From positions 2,108,001 through 2,172,000 of the forward strand of contig NZ_QPES01000001.1 in the NCBI RefSeq assembly GCF_009455685.1: a DNA stretch of 64,000 bases, given 5' to 3'. The position numbers were made by a program, and so were the translations under genes. A model generated the notes under the pieces. The model was given only the letters and a program-made list of their open reading frames with translations, had not been told where the DNA came from and made no database searches. This stretch comes from Paraburkholderia hayleyella (GTDB lineage: Bacteria; Pseudomonadota; Gammaproteobacteria; Burkholderiales; Burkholderiaceae). Below, piece by piece: positions 8,652 to 17,810 of this stretch (position 1 is the first letter of the stretch; each line of letters opens with the position of its first letter).

Positions 8652-10427
8652 ATGGCCAAGATGAGAGCCGTCGACGCAGCCGTGCTGGTACTTGAAAAAG
8701 AAGGCATCGACACGGCGTTCGGCGTGCCAGGCGCCGCCATCAACCCGTTTTATTCGGCGATGCGCAAGGCGGGCAATATCAGCCACGTGCTGGCACGCCA
8801 CGTCGAAGGCGCCTCGCATATGGCCGAGGGTTATACCCGTGCGGCTCCCGGCAATATCGGCGTGTGCATCGGCACCTCCGGGCCCGCGGGCACCGACATG
8901 ATCACCGGGCTGTATTCAGCGTCCGCCGATTCCATCCCGATCCTCGCCATTACCGGCCAGGCGCCACGCGCACGGCTTTACAAGGAAGATTTTCAGGCTG
9001 TCGATATCGAATCCATCGCCAAGCCCGTCACCAAATGGGCCGTGACCGTGCGCGAACCCGCGCTCGTGCCGCGCGTGTTCCAGCAGGCCTTCCATCTGAT
9101 GCGCTCGGGCCGTCCAGGCCCCGTGCTGGTCGATTTGCCGATTGACGTACAACTGGCCGAAATCGAATTCGACATCGATACCTACGAGCCTTTGCCGGTC
9201 TACAAGCCCCGGGCGACGCGCAAGCAGATCGAAGCTGCGCTGGCCCTGCTCAATGAAGCCGAAAAACCCCTGATCGTCTCGGGCGGCGGTGTGCTCAATG
9301 CCGAGGCCGAAGACCTGCTGGTGCAATTCGCGGAAACCGTGGGCGTTCCGGTCATTCCCACGCTGATGTCATGGGGTGCGATCCCTGATGACCATCCGCT
9401 GATGGCCGGCATGGTCGGTCTGCAAACGGCGCACCGTTACGGCAATGCCACGTTGCTTGCGTCCGATTTCGTGCTGGGCATCGGCAACCGCTGGGCGAAC
9501 CGTCACACGGGCAGCATCGAGGTCTATACCAAAGGCCGCAAATTCGTCCATGTCGATATCGAGCCAACACAGATTGGCCGGGTCTTCGGCCCGGATCTGG
9601 GCATCGTTTCGGATGCAAAAGCCGCGCTCGAACTGTTCGTCGAAGTCGCCCGCGAATGGCAGGCGGCAGGCAAGCTGCAAGAGCGCAGTGCCTGGGTCGC
9701 CGAGTGCCAGTTGCGCAAGCGCACGATGCAGCGCAAAACCCACTTCGATAACGTGCCGATCAAGCCTCAACGCGTCTACGAAGAGATGAACCAGGTGTTT
9801 GGCCGCGATACCTGCTACATCAGCACGATCGGGCTCTCGCAAATCGCGGGCGCCCAGTTCCTGCATGTGTACAAGGCACGTAACTGGATCAACTGCGGCC
9901 AGGCGGGCCCGCTCGGCTGGACCATTCCCGCCGCGCTCGGCGTGCGTGCCGCCGATCCCCAGCGGCCCATCGTCGCGCTCTCGGGCGATTACGACTTCCA
10001 GTTCATGATCGAAGAGCTCGCGGCGGGCGCGCAATTCAAGCTGCCCTACATCCACGTGGTGGTGAACAACTCTTATCTCGGGCTGATCCGTCAGGCCCAG
10101 CGCGCGTTTGATATGGATTACTGCGTCCAGCTCGCGTTCGACAACATCAATGCCCCGGAAGTCAACGGCTACGGGGTAGACCACATCGCGGTGGCCAAAG
10201 GCCTGGGTTGCAAGGCGCTGCGCGTGTTCCGCCCGGAAGAGATCAAACCCGCGCTGCAAAAAGCCCAGGCGATGCTCTCCGAATTCAGCGTACCCGTCAT
10301 CGTCGAAGTCATTCTTGAACGCGTGACCAATATTTCGATGGGCGCGGAAATCGACGCAATCAACGAATTCGAGGATCTGGCTGAAACCGCCGAACACGCC
10401 CCGAGCGCCATTTGCCTGCTCGACTAA
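8652..10427 (+). CDS. gcl: Glyoxylate carboligase
   Basis: A 591-residue thiamine-diphosphate enzyme that joins two glyoxylate into tartronate semialdehyde and CO2. Val51 in RHVEGASHMAEGY replaces the catalytic Glu of most ThDP enzymes, a known hallmark of Gcl. The ThDP/Mg motif is GDYDFQF...NNSYLG at about residues 443-472. The start at 8652 has an AGGAG site. It leads the gcl-hyi-glxR operon, with an 84-bp gap before hyi. Confidence 0.96.
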   Translation: MAKMRAVDAAVLVLEKEGIDTAFGVPGAAINPFYSAMRKAGNISHVLARHVEGASHMAEGYTRAAPGNIGVCIGTSGPAGTDMITGLYSASADSIPILAITGQAPRARLYKEDFQAVDIESIAKPVTKWAVTVREPALVPRVFQQAFHLMRSGRPGPVLVDLPIDVQLAEIEFDIDTYEPLPVYKPRATRKQIEAALALLNEAEKPLIVSGGGVLNAEAEDLLVQFAETVGVPVIPTLMSWGAIPDDHPLMAGMVGLQTAHRYGNATLLASDFVLGIGNRWANRHTGSIEVYTKGRKFVHVDIEPTQIGRVFGPDLGIVSDAKAALELFVEVAREWQAAGKLQERSAWVAECQLRKRTMQRKTHFDNVPIKPQRVYEEMNQVFGRDTCYISTIGLSQIAGAQFLHVYKARNWINCGQAGPLGWTIPAALGVRAADPQRPIVALSGDYDFQFMIEELAAGAQFKLPYIHVVVNNSYLGLIRQAQRAFDMDYCVQLAFDNINAPEVNGYGVDHIAVAKGLGCKALRVFRPEEIKPALQKAQAMLSEFSVPVIVEVILERVTNISMGAEIDAINEFEDLAETAEHAPSAICLLD

Positions 10428-10511
10428 GTGGGATAAAAAACCTGAAACCGGGGCAAACGGCCAGAGCCAGAACCTGAGACAACCCCAAAGAACTTGAGAG
10501 AGTGAAGTGAC

Positions 10512-11321
10512 ATGCCAAAATTCGCAGCCAATCTCACCATGCTATTCAACGAAGTCCCGTTTCTTGAGCGCTTTGCCGCGGCAGCGCAAGCGGGTTTCGA
10601 CGCCGTTGAATTCCTGTTTCCGTATCCCTATGCCGTTGCAGAGCTCACCGCACAGCTCAAGCAGCATCGGTTGCGTCTGGTGTTGCATAACCTGCCGGCC
10701 GGCAACTGGGAAGCCGGCGAGCGCGGCATCGCCTGCCTGCCCGGACGCACGGAGGAGTTCCGCGAAGGCGTTGGCCGTGCCATCGGCTATGCCAAGGCGC
10801 TTAATGTGCCGCAACTAAACTGCCTCGCGGGCCTTGTCCCCGCGGGCCTCGAAGCGCAAACGGCACGCGCCACGCTGGTCGACAACCTGCGTTTCGCGGC
10901 GGCGGCGCTGAAAAAAGAAGGCATCAGGCTGCTGGTCGAACCCTGCAATTCGCGCGACATGCCGGGGTTCGCCCTGAACTATTCGGCGCAAGGGCTGGAA
11001 GTGATCCGCGAGGTGGGATCGGACAACCTTTTTTTGCAGTACGACATCTATCACATGCAACGCATGGAGGGCGAACTGGCCGCTACGATCAAAAGCAATC
11101 TGGCTTCGATCGGACATATCCAGCTTGCCGACAACCCCGGCCGTCACGAGCCTGGCACCGGCGAAATTCACTATCCGTTCCTCTTCGAGCTGCTTGATAC
11201 GCTCGGCTACGACGGCTACATCGGCTGCGAATACAAACCTCGCACCACAACCGCCGAAGGGCTCGGCTGGCTGCAACGCAGCGCTGGACAGCCTCGCGCG
11301 AATGAACGCGTCGTGGCCTGA
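10512..11321 (+). CDS. hyi: Hydroxypyruvate isomerase
   Basis: A 269-residue TIM-barrel sugar-isomerase-like protein. It begins MPKFAANLTMLFNEVPFLERF and contains VEPCNSRDMPGF and LQYDIYHMQRMEG, both typical of Hyi. The family interconverts hydroxypyruvate and tartronate semialdehyde, and its place between gcl and glxR supports that role. A ribosome site (GAGAGAG) precedes the ATG. The C-terminus runs into a short tandem repeat that includes the stop codon. Confidence 0.93.
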   Translation: MPKFAANLTMLFNEVPFLERFAAAAQAGFDAVEFLFPYPYAVAELTAQLKQHRLRLVLHNLPAGNWEAGERGIACLPGRTEEFREGVGRAIGYAKALNVPQLNCLAGLVPAGLEAQTARATLVDNLRFAAAALKKEGIRLLVEPCNSRDMPGFALNYSAQGLEVIREVGSDNLFLQYDIYHMQRMEGELAATIKSNLASIGHIQLADNPGRHEPGTGEIHYPFLFELLDTLGYDGYIGCEYKPRTTTAEGLGWLQRSAGQPRANERVVA

Positions 11322-11386
11322 CAGCGGGTCTGACAGCGGGTCTGACAGCGGGTCTGACAGCGGGTCTAACAGCGGGTCTGACAGCA
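11319..11386 (+). repeat. Tandem 12-bp repeat ACAGCGGGTCTG at the hyi stop
   Basis: Five to six copies of ACAGCGGGTCTG, one carrying a G-to-A change, start at the hyi stop codon and fill most of the spacer before glxR. The pattern is direct, not inverted, and looks like slippage expansion. Confidence 0.85.
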
Positions 11387-11482
11387 TTAAACGGCACGAT
11401 CGAACGGCGCGAACCACAACACATCGGGGCAGCCAGCACACGCGCTCGCCCCGCAACCCGACACTCTGGATGGAGAAACAGC

Positions 11483-12391
11483 ATGGCGAAGATTGGTTTT
11501 ATTGGCCTCGGCATCATGGGCGCGCACATGGCGCGCAACCTTATCAAAGGCGGTCATACGCTATTCGTGAATGGCGCATACCACGTGCCCGATGACCTGC
11601 GCATCACGGCCACGGTTGTCGCCCACTCGAAAGCCGTGGCCGAAGCCGCGGATGTCGTGATCATCATGGTGCCCGACACCCCTCACGTCGCTGACGTGCT
11701 GTTTGCCGACGAAGGCGCGGCTCAAGGCCTGACGCGCGGCAAGCTGGTCATCGACATGAGTTCGATCTCGCCGCTTGAAACACAGGAATTCGCCAAAAAG
11801 ATCAACGCGCTCGGTTGTGACTATCTCGATGCACCGGTCTCCGGCGGCGAAATCGGCGCCCGTGATGCAACGTTGACGATCATGGTGGGCGGCCCGCAAA
11901 AAGCGTTCGATCAAGCCAAGCCGCTCTTCGAACTGATGGGCAAGAATATTTCGCTAATCGGCGATAACGGTGCGGGTCAAACCTGCAAGGTCGCCAACCA
12001 GATCATCGTGGCACTGAACATCGAAGCCGTTGCCGAAGCGTTGCTCTTCGCCGCACGCTCCGGCGCTGACCCCGAACGGGTGCGCCGGGCACTGATGGGC
12101 GGGTTTGCTTCATCGCGCATTCTTGAGGTTCATGGCGAGCGCATGATCAAGCGCACGTTCGATCCAGGCTTCCGGATCGAGCTGCACCAGAAAGACCTGA
12201 ACCTGGCGCTGGACGGCGCCCGCAAGCTGGGAATCGCCCTGCCGCACACGGCCAGCGCCCAGCAACTCTTCAGCGTCTGTGTGGCGAACGGTGGCAAGGC
12301 ATGGGATCACTCGGCAATGGTGCGTGCGCTCGAGATCATGGCGAACTTCGAGGTTGCAGAGGCGCCGGGCAAGGAAGCGAAAGCGGCTTGA
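11483..12391 (+). CDS. glxR: 2-hydroxy-3-oxopropionate (tartronate semialdehyde) reductase
   Basis: A 302-residue beta-hydroxyacid dehydrogenase that reduces tartronate semialdehyde to glycerate. The NAD(P) motif is IGFIGLGIMGAHMA (residues 4-17). The substrate motif DAPVSGGEIGARDATL lies near 117-132, and the catalytic lysine is Lys169 in GQTCKVANQ. It is the third gene of the glyoxylate operon. No glycerate kinase gene follows in this window. Confidence 0.94.
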   Translation: MAKIGFIGLGIMGAHMARNLIKGGHTLFVNGAYHVPDDLRITATVVAHSKAVAEAADVVIIMVPDTPHVADVLFADEGAAQGLTRGKLVIDMSSISPLETQEFAKKINALGCDYLDAPVSGGEIGARDATLTIMVGGPQKAFDQAKPLFELMGKNISLIGDNGAGQTCKVANQIIVALNIEAVAEALLFAARSGADPERVRRALMGGFASSRILEVHGERMIKRTFDPGFRIELHQKDLNLALDGARKLGIALPHTASAQQLFSVCVANGGKAWDHSAMVRALEIMANFEVAEAPGKEAKAA

Positions 12392-12891
12392 AGGACGTGC
12401 ATTGTGCGGTTCATGGCCCCGTGTCCGGGCTTTTCATGCCGGATGCATCCCTGGGGCCCGCACCACCCGCCAACGATCTGGCGCTCGCAACGCGAGCAAA
12501 ATCCAGCTTGATCTGATCCTGGCCTCCCCCGCGTCACGCCTGACTCACCATGGCGCGATGGCATGGCGCCAGCGATCAGGCAAACCAAACCGCCCAGTCC
12601 GCCGGGCGGCATGCAGGGGTCCGCAGCGGCACCCGGTAATGCCGGGGAAGCCTTGGTCGGTCAGACGTCGTTACCGGGTGTCCGACTGTCGGATTTCGAT
12701 TTTTCTGCATTTTTTCTACGTTATTCAAACGAACTATTTTCTATATTGCCGTTATTACGTTTGAGACTTTTTCTGATGCAAAACCCTGAACTATTCCTAC
12801 ATAAAAATGGAATTATCTAATTGCATTCAAGTCAGACTCGCTTAGACTGCAACACCTCAACAGCTTTTCAACCACGTAAGGAGTATGACTG
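12392..12891. other. 500-bp intergenic region between glxR and the BON-LysM gene
   Basis: I see no credible gene here; frames that cross it lack coding character. A GCTCGC/GCGAGC hairpin lies at 12483-12497. The last 200 bases turn AT-rich and contain the candidate promoter at 12821-12848. Confidence 0.5.
12821..12848 (+). promoter_or_regulatory. Candidate sigma-70 promoter of the BON-LysM gene
   Basis: TTGCAT (12821-12826) and TAGACT (12843-12848) are separated by 16 bp and lie about 45 bp before the start codon in an AT-rich stretch. Matches are moderate, so this is a suggestion. Confidence 0.4.
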
Positions 12892-13377
12892 ATGGGTCTC
12901 CTCAGCTTCATTAAAGACGCCGGCGAAAAACTGTTCGGTGCAGCCTCGGGTTCCGCGCAAGCCGCAACGGCGCCAGCCGATGCCGCCGCCCTGAACAAGA
13001 CAGCGGGCGATGCCATTGCCGCTTATATCCGTGCCCAGGGCCTCGACGCCCAGAATCTGCAAGTCACCTATGACGGCTCCACGCATGTCGTGACCGTGTC
13101 AGGCGAAGCCGCCGACCAGCCCACCAAGGAAAAAATCCTGGTCTCAGCGGGCAATGTGCAAAACGTTGACAAGGTTGACGACAAGCTGACGGTGAGCAAT
13201 CCGTCAGCCGCCGCCCAGTTTCACACGGTGGTTGCCGGCGATAATCTGTGGAAAATTGCAGAGAAGTATTACGGCAACGGCGCGAAAAATGACCTGATCT
13301 TCCAGGCGAATACGCCCATGCTGAAAAGCCCGGACAAGATTTATCCAGGCCAGGTGCTAGTCATCCCAGCCGCCTAG
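12892..13377 (+). CDS. lysM: BON and LysM domain protein (LysM/Kbp family)
   Basis: A 161-residue protein with a BON domain (about 35-100, including VTVSGEAADQPTKEKIL) followed by a LysM domain (about 108-160, HTVVAGDNLWKIAEKYYGNG ... IYPGQVLVIP). The N-terminus MGLLSFIKDAGEKLFG is the family start. Escherichia coli Kbp (YgaU) of this architecture binds potassium, and relatives are annotated as peptidoglycan-binding. No signal peptide is seen, which agrees with a Kbp-like cytoplasmic role. The AAGGAG site upstream is good. Confidence 0.9.
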   Translation: MGLLSFIKDAGEKLFGAASGSAQAATAPADAAALNKTAGDAIAAYIRAQGLDAQNLQVTYDGSTHVVTVSGEAADQPTKEKILVSAGNVQNVDKVDDKLTVSNPSAAAQFHTVVAGDNLWKIAEKYYGNGAKNDLIFQANTPMLKSPDKIYPGQVLVIPAA

Positions 13378-13440
13378 TCGGCCCATAACAGCCCATAAGC
13401 ATCGCTTCCGGGAATTAAACCGTAGAAGTCAACATCATCA

Positions 13441-13487
13441 ATACGGCGGTATCGGCTTTAGCCCATACCGCCGTATTGTTTTGTTTT
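13441..13487 (+). terminator. Strong intrinsic terminator after the BON-LysM gene
   Basis: The 12-base arms ATACGGCGGTAT (13441-13452) and ATACCGCCGTAT (13465-13476) pair perfectly around a 12-base loop and are followed by TGTTTTGTTTT. The convergent asparaginase gene ends 59 bp further on. Confidence 0.85.
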
Positions 13488-13545
13488 AGCGGTTTTAGCG
13501 CAGGTTTTATCGTGGCTATTGCCTCGACCGCGGCAAAACACCCCC

Positions 13546-14631
13546 TCAATAAAGATCAAACACCCGTTGCAAGGCCACCGGTCCAGCGGCTCCGGCCGCC
13601 AGCGCCAGCATCAGCAACACGCGCGCCTTGTACGGATTCAGCGAATCCGCTGTAACGAAGCCCAGCGCATCATCCGCTGCCGCACCGTTATGCATCACAT
13701 GTCCTGAGCCTACCCGTGACGACCGCACCACCGCGATCCCCTGGGTTAGCGCGTCCACCAGCGCCTGCTGCAAGGTTTCATGAATCGATCCGTTACCCGT
13801 GCCCGCGACGACAATCCCACGTACCCCAGCCGCCACCAGGCCCTCCACAAGCGCGCGCGAAACACCCGCATAGCTCGTCACGATTTCGACGTGCGGCCAT
13901 GCCGAGCCGATCACAAACTCCGTATCCAGCGTATGCGGCCGCACCACGCGGCGCACCAGCTCCACCCGGGCATCCTGCACCCAGCCCAGCACACCGGCCT
14001 CCGGTGAATGAAACGCATCAACGGCAAAGGTGCTGGTCTTGACTGCATCGCGGGCGCTATGGATCCGGTTATTCAGCGCCACCAGCACGCCCTGGCCCCG
14101 CGCCGCAGGGCTTGCCGCCAGCGTCACCGCATTCAGCAGATTCAGTGGGCCATCTGCGGAAAGCGCCGTGGCCGGACGCATCGCGGCAGTCAGGACCACC
14201 GGCTTGCTGCTTTTTACTGTCAGATGCAACAGATAAGCCGTTTCTTCGAGCGTATCGGTGCCGTGCGTAATGACGACACCGTCTATCGCGTCATCGCCAA
14301 GCAACGCGTTGACGCGTTGCGCCAGCGTCGTCCAGAACGCCAGCGTCATGTCCTTGCTGTCGAGGTTCGCCAGTTGTTCGGCGTCGAGGCGCGCCACTTT
14401 GCCCAGCGCGGGAATGGTTGCCAGCAACTGTTCAATGCTCAGCACACCCGCCTCGTAACCCGCAGTATTCGCCGGGTCGGATGCCGCACCGGCAATCGTG
14501 CCGCCCGTGGCCAGCACCACGATACGGGGCAACGTCCGCGCCGCAGCGGGAAAAACAGGCGAATCAGGCGAATGAGCTGAACCAGACGCTTCAGGCAAAG
14601 CGGAAGCGGGAGAGGAAGTCGAAGTATTCAT
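13546..14631 (-). CDS. L-asparaginase family protein
   Basis: About 361 residues. It hydrolyses asparagine to aspartate and ammonia. Both catalytic threonine motifs are present: PRIVVLATGGTIAG near residue 45 and GVVITHGTDTLEETAYLL near 120. The N-terminal 35 residues are Ser/Ala/Pro-rich and do not form a clear signal peptide, so cellular location is uncertain. I chose the ATG at 14631 over a TTG six codons earlier. Neither has a strong ribosome site, and the start lies in a small repeat. Confidence 0.9.
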   Translation of the reverse strand: MNTSTSSPASALPEASGSAHSPDSPVFPAAARTLPRIVVLATGGTIAGAASDPANTAGYEAGVLSIEQLLATIPALGKVARLDAEQLANLDSKDMTLAFWTTLAQRVNALLGDDAIDGVVITHGTDTLEETAYLLHLTVKSSKPVVLTAAMRPATALSADGPLNLLNAVTLAASPAARGQGVLVALNNRIHSARDAVKTSTFAVDAFHSPEAGVLGWVQDARVELVRRVVRPHTLDTEFVIGSAWPHVEIVTSYAGVSRALVEGLVAAGVRGIVVAGTGNGSIHETLQQALVDALTQGIAVVRSSRVGSGHVMHNGAAADDALGFVTADSLNPYKARVLLMLALAAGAAGPVALQRVFDLY

Positions 14632-14716
14632 GGCCGCAAGGGTAGACAAATTGAGGGGTATTCATGGCCACGAGGGTGTGCACATAGGAATATTCATGGG
14701 CCACGATTGTAGGCGA
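14622..14716. repeat. Three imperfect copies of TATTCATGGCC-type sequence upstream of the asparaginase gene
   Basis: GTATTCATGGCCGCAAGGGT, GTATTCATGGCCACGAGGGT and ATATTCATGGGCCACGAT recur at roughly 33-36 bp spacing. The first copy includes the start codon (minus strand) of the asparaginase. They could be a duplicated start region or a repeated operator. Confidence 0.6.
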
Positions 14717-14780
14717 AGTGTTTTCGCTGATGCAGTAGCCCTTGTCTACCTGATTGGCTGATTTTCTGCTCACGCACCTG

Positions 14781-15707
14781 TCATACGCTTTCACGCAATT
14801 GTCCAGCGATCTCGGCTTCGTCCAGTTGCGGCGCGAACATCTCGATCAGCCGGTAGGCGTAAGCGCGCAAAAACGCCCCCTTACGCAGCCCAAGACGTGT
14901 GGTGCTGGCTTCGAACAGGTGCTGTGTCTCAAGCGCCACCAGTTCGGTATCGCGCTTCGGATCGTAGGCCATCGCCGCTACCACGCCCACTCCCATGCCC
15001 AGTTCGACATAGGTTTTGATCACGTCAGCGTCAATCGCGGTCAGCACCACATCCGGCAGCGCGCCCACGCGAGCAAAAGCCTGGTCGATATGCGAGCGGC
15101 CCGTGAAATCCTGGTCGTAGGTAATCAGCGGATACTCCGCAATCTCTTCGAGCGTCAGCTTCGGCCGCCCCACCAGCGGATGGTCTTTGGGCACCACCAC
15201 CACGTGATGCCACGAATAGCACGGGAACGTGACGATATCCGGATAACGGTCTAGCGCCTCGGTCGAAATGCCGATATCCGCTTCGCCGTTAAGGATCATC
15301 TGCGCGATCTGTTGCGGGCTGCCCTGGCGCAGCGCCAGATGCACCTTCGGAAACACCGTCGTGAACTGGCGAATCACCTTGGGCAAGGCATAGCGCGCCT
15401 GGGTATGGGTCGTTGCCACGACCAGATGGCCATTGTCCTGGTCAGCGTACTGGCTCGCCACGCGCCGCAGGTTTTCGGCGTCCAGCAGCATCCGCCCGAT
15501 CAACTGGTGCACCGCCCGGCCGGGTTCGGTGAGCCCTGTCAGCCGTTTGCCGCGACGGATAAAAATATCGACGCCCAGTTCATCTTCGAGATCCTTGATC
15601 TGCTTCGATACGCCCGATTGCGACGTATACAGCACATTGGCCACCTCGGTGAGGTTCATGTTCTGGCGCACGGCCTCGCGCACAAAACGCAACTGCTGGA
15701 AATTCAT
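14781..15707 (-). CDS. cysB: CysB-type LysR regulator of sulfur assimilation
   Basis: A 308-residue LysR-family activator. The start MNFQQLRFVREAVRQNMNLTEVANVLYTSQSGVSKQIKDLE is the CysB-type winged helix, and KTYVELGMGVGVVAAMAYD is the CysB effector-domain signature. It follows cysA on the same strand with an 87-bp gap, so it belongs to the sulfate uptake neighbourhood. Family members respond to O- or N-acetylserine and sulfur supply. Confidence 0.93.
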   Translation of the reverse strand: MNFQQLRFVREAVRQNMNLTEVANVLYTSQSGVSKQIKDLEDELGVDIFIRRGKRLTGLTEPGRAVHQLIGRMLLDAENLRRVASQYADQDNGHLVVATTHTQARYALPKVIRQFTTVFPKVHLALRQGSPQQIAQMILNGEADIGISTEALDRYPDIVTFPCYSWHHVVVVPKDHPLVGRPKLTLEEIAEYPLITYDQDFTGRSHIDQAFARVGALPDVVLTAIDADVIKTYVELGMGVGVVAAMAYDPKRDTELVALETQHLFEASTTRLGLRKGAFLRAYAYRLIEMFAPQLDEAEIAGQLRESV

Positions 15708-15794
15708 AACGGGTTTCCGGTTGCAACAGCAAAAAACAGCAAAAAAAAGAATGCGCGCGAAGCATGCCTGCGCCAGCAGGTCACGGGCAGCACG

Positions 15795-16853
15795 TCATGG
15801 CGTGGGAAACACCCTCAGCGCGCGTGGCACAACAGTGGCACCGTCGCCCGGCGCCAGTTGCAACGCCCGCCAGGTTTCGCGGTCGAGCTCGGCTTCGAGC
15901 AGGTTGCCATGCTGGCCTTCGAGTTCAACCCGGACCGAGCCGCCCAGCGTGACCACTCGCCGCACACCGACCCTGATGCCATCCCGCTGCTCCGCGCTGA
16001 GCGGATAGAGCACCAGATCATGCGGCCGCACATAGGCCTGTGCCGGCCCCTCGAAACTGGCGTCGAGCTTGATCGGCTGCGTTGCGCCTGCCGCAACAAA
16101 ACCACGGTGATCGACATGACCGGCCAAACGGTTCGCCGCGCCCAGAAACTCATAGACAAACGAGGTCTGAGGATGGTCATACACGGCTTGTGGACTGCCA
16201 ACCTGCTCAACATGGCCGTGATTCATCACGACGATGCGGTCCGCCACTTCAAGCGCCTCTTCCTGGTCGTGCGTGACAAACAGCGTCGAAATATGCAAAT
16301 CGTCGTGCAAGCGCCTCAGCCAGCTCCGCAGTTCCTTGCGCACCTTGGCATCCAGCGCACCAAAAGGCTCGTCGAGCAGCAACACCTTGGGTTCGACCGC
16401 CAGCGCCCGCGCCAGCGCAATACGCTGGCGCTGCCCCCCCGACAGCTCCGAGGGATAACGCTGCGCGAGCCAGTCGAGTTGCACGAGCTGGAGCAGCTCA
16501 TGCACCTTGTCCCGAATCACCGCCTCCGCCGGGCGCTCCCGGCGCGGCTTGACGCGCAAGCCAAAAGCGACGTTCTCGAACACCGTCATATGGCGAAACA
16601 GCGCGTAATGCTGAAATACGAAACCCACTTGCCGCTCGCGGGCGCCGACGCGCGCCACATCCTGGCCTTGCAGCACCACCTGGCCCGCATCGGCGTCATC
16701 CAGGCCGGCAATCACGCGCAACAGCGTGGTCTTGCCACAACCCGAGGGCCCCAGCAGCGCGACCAGTTCGCCAGCGGGGAAATCAAGAGAAACATCATCG
16801 AGCGCGATGAAATCGCCAAAACGTTTTTGCAGATGACGAACCGTGATACTCAT
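15795..16853 (-). CDS. cysA: Sulfate/thiosulfate ABC transporter ATP-binding protein
   Basis: A 352-residue ATPase. Walker A GPSGCGKTTLLR, signature LSGGQRQRIALARAL and Walker B LLLDEPFGALD are intact in the first 160 residues. The C-terminal TOBE-like region (about 240-350) is typical of CysA. It lies 12 bp after cysW and powers sulfate import. Confidence 0.96.
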   Translation of the reverse strand: MSITVRHLQKRFGDFIALDDVSLDFPAGELVALLGPSGCGKTTLLRVIAGLDDADAGQVVLQGQDVARVGARERQVGFVFQHYALFRHMTVFENVAFGLRVKPRRERPAEAVIRDKVHELLQLVQLDWLAQRYPSELSGGQRQRIALARALAVEPKVLLLDEPFGALDAKVRKELRSWLRRLHDDLHISTLFVTHDQEEALEVADRIVVMNHGHVEQVGSPQAVYDHPQTSFVYEFLGAANRLAGHVDHRGFVAAGATQPIKLDASFEGPAQAYVRPHDLVLYPLSAEQRDGIRVGVRRVVTLGGSVRVELEGQHGNLLEAELDRETWRALQLAPGDGATVVPRALRVFPTP

Positions 16854-16865
16854 TGCTCACACTCC

Positions 16866-17810
16866 TTACAGAACCGGATGCTGGGGCGCTGCGTCCGACG
16901 CGCTGGCGTCCCCAGGCTGACCCGCATGGGCGGGAACCCGACGCGCCGGCGCCATTCCGGCGGACAGATGCCGCTCGGCCAGCAGCTTGATGGCGAGCGT
17001 CACCAGCGCCAGCAGCGCCAGCAACGAGGCCACGGCAAACGCGGCGGCAAAGTTGTACTCGTTATAGAGAATCTCGACATGCAGCGGCATCGTGTCGGTT
17101 TGCCCGCGAATATGTCCGGACACCACCGACACCGCGCCAAACTCGCCCATCGCCCGCGCGTTACACAGAATCACGCCATACAGCAGCCCCCATTTGACGT
17201 TGGGCAACGTCACCCGGCGGAAAATCTGCCAGCCGGATGCGCCCAGCACATGCGCCGCTTCTTCCTCATCGTTGCCTTGTGCCTGCATCAACGGAATCAG
17301 CTCCCGCGCGACAAACGGAAACGTGACGAAGACCGTCGCCAGCACGATGCCGGGCACGGCGAAGATAATCTGCACGTCATGCGCTTGCAGCCACGGCCCG
17401 AACCAGCCTTGCGCGCCGAACAGCAGCACGTAGATCAAGCCTGAGATCACCGGCGACACCGAGAACGGCAGGTCGATCAGCGTGGTCAGCAGCGCCTTGC
17501 CGCGAAATTCGAAACGGGCAATACACCAGGAGGCGGCCAGACCGAACACCAGGTTCAGCGGCACGGCGATGAACGCGACCAGCAGCGTGAGCTTGAGCGC
17601 CGAGACGGCATCCGGATCGGCCAGCGCGGCGAAATACACTCCCACGCCTTTGCTGAACGCCTGATAAAACACCGCGACGAGCGGCACGACGAGAAAGAGT
17701 CCGAGAAACAGCAAGGCGATGCCCGTGAGCACCCCGCGCACCCACGCAGGTTCGGTCACCGGATGGGTGCGGCTCGCCGCAGCGCCAGGAGATAGGCTCG
17801 CGCGGCTCAT
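16866..17810 (-). CDS. cysW: Sulfate ABC transporter permease CysW
   Basis: A 314-residue inner-membrane permease with about six helices and the EAA loop AHVLGASGWQIFRRVTLPNVKWGLLYG. The ATG at 17810 overlaps the cysT stop in an ATGA junction, indicating coupling. The longer open frame upstream is a shadow inside cysT. Confidence 0.95.
   Translation of the reverse strand: MSRASLSPGAAASRTHPVTEPAWVRGVLTGIALLFLGLFLVVPLVAVFYQAFSKGVGVYFAALADPDAVSALKLTLLVAFIAVPLNLVFGLAASWCIARFEFRGKALLTTLIDLPFSVSPVISGLIYVLLFGAQGWFGPWLQAHDVQIIFAVPGIVLATVFVTFPFVARELIPLMQAQGNDEEEAAHVLGASGWQIFRRVTLPNVKWGLLYGVILCNARAMGEFGAVSVVSGHIRGQTDTMPLHVEILYNEYNFAAAFAVASLLALLALVTLAIKLLAERHLSAGMAPARRVPAHAGQPGDASASDAAPQHPVL

Noticed and set aside
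9369..10397. A 342-codon minus-strand open frame
   Set aside because: It lies entirely antisense to gcl, which has complete family motifs.
15312..17444. A 710-codon plus-strand open frame
   Set aside because: It is antisense to cysB, cysA and cysW. Its translation has no recognisable domains and reflects GC-rich codon shadows.
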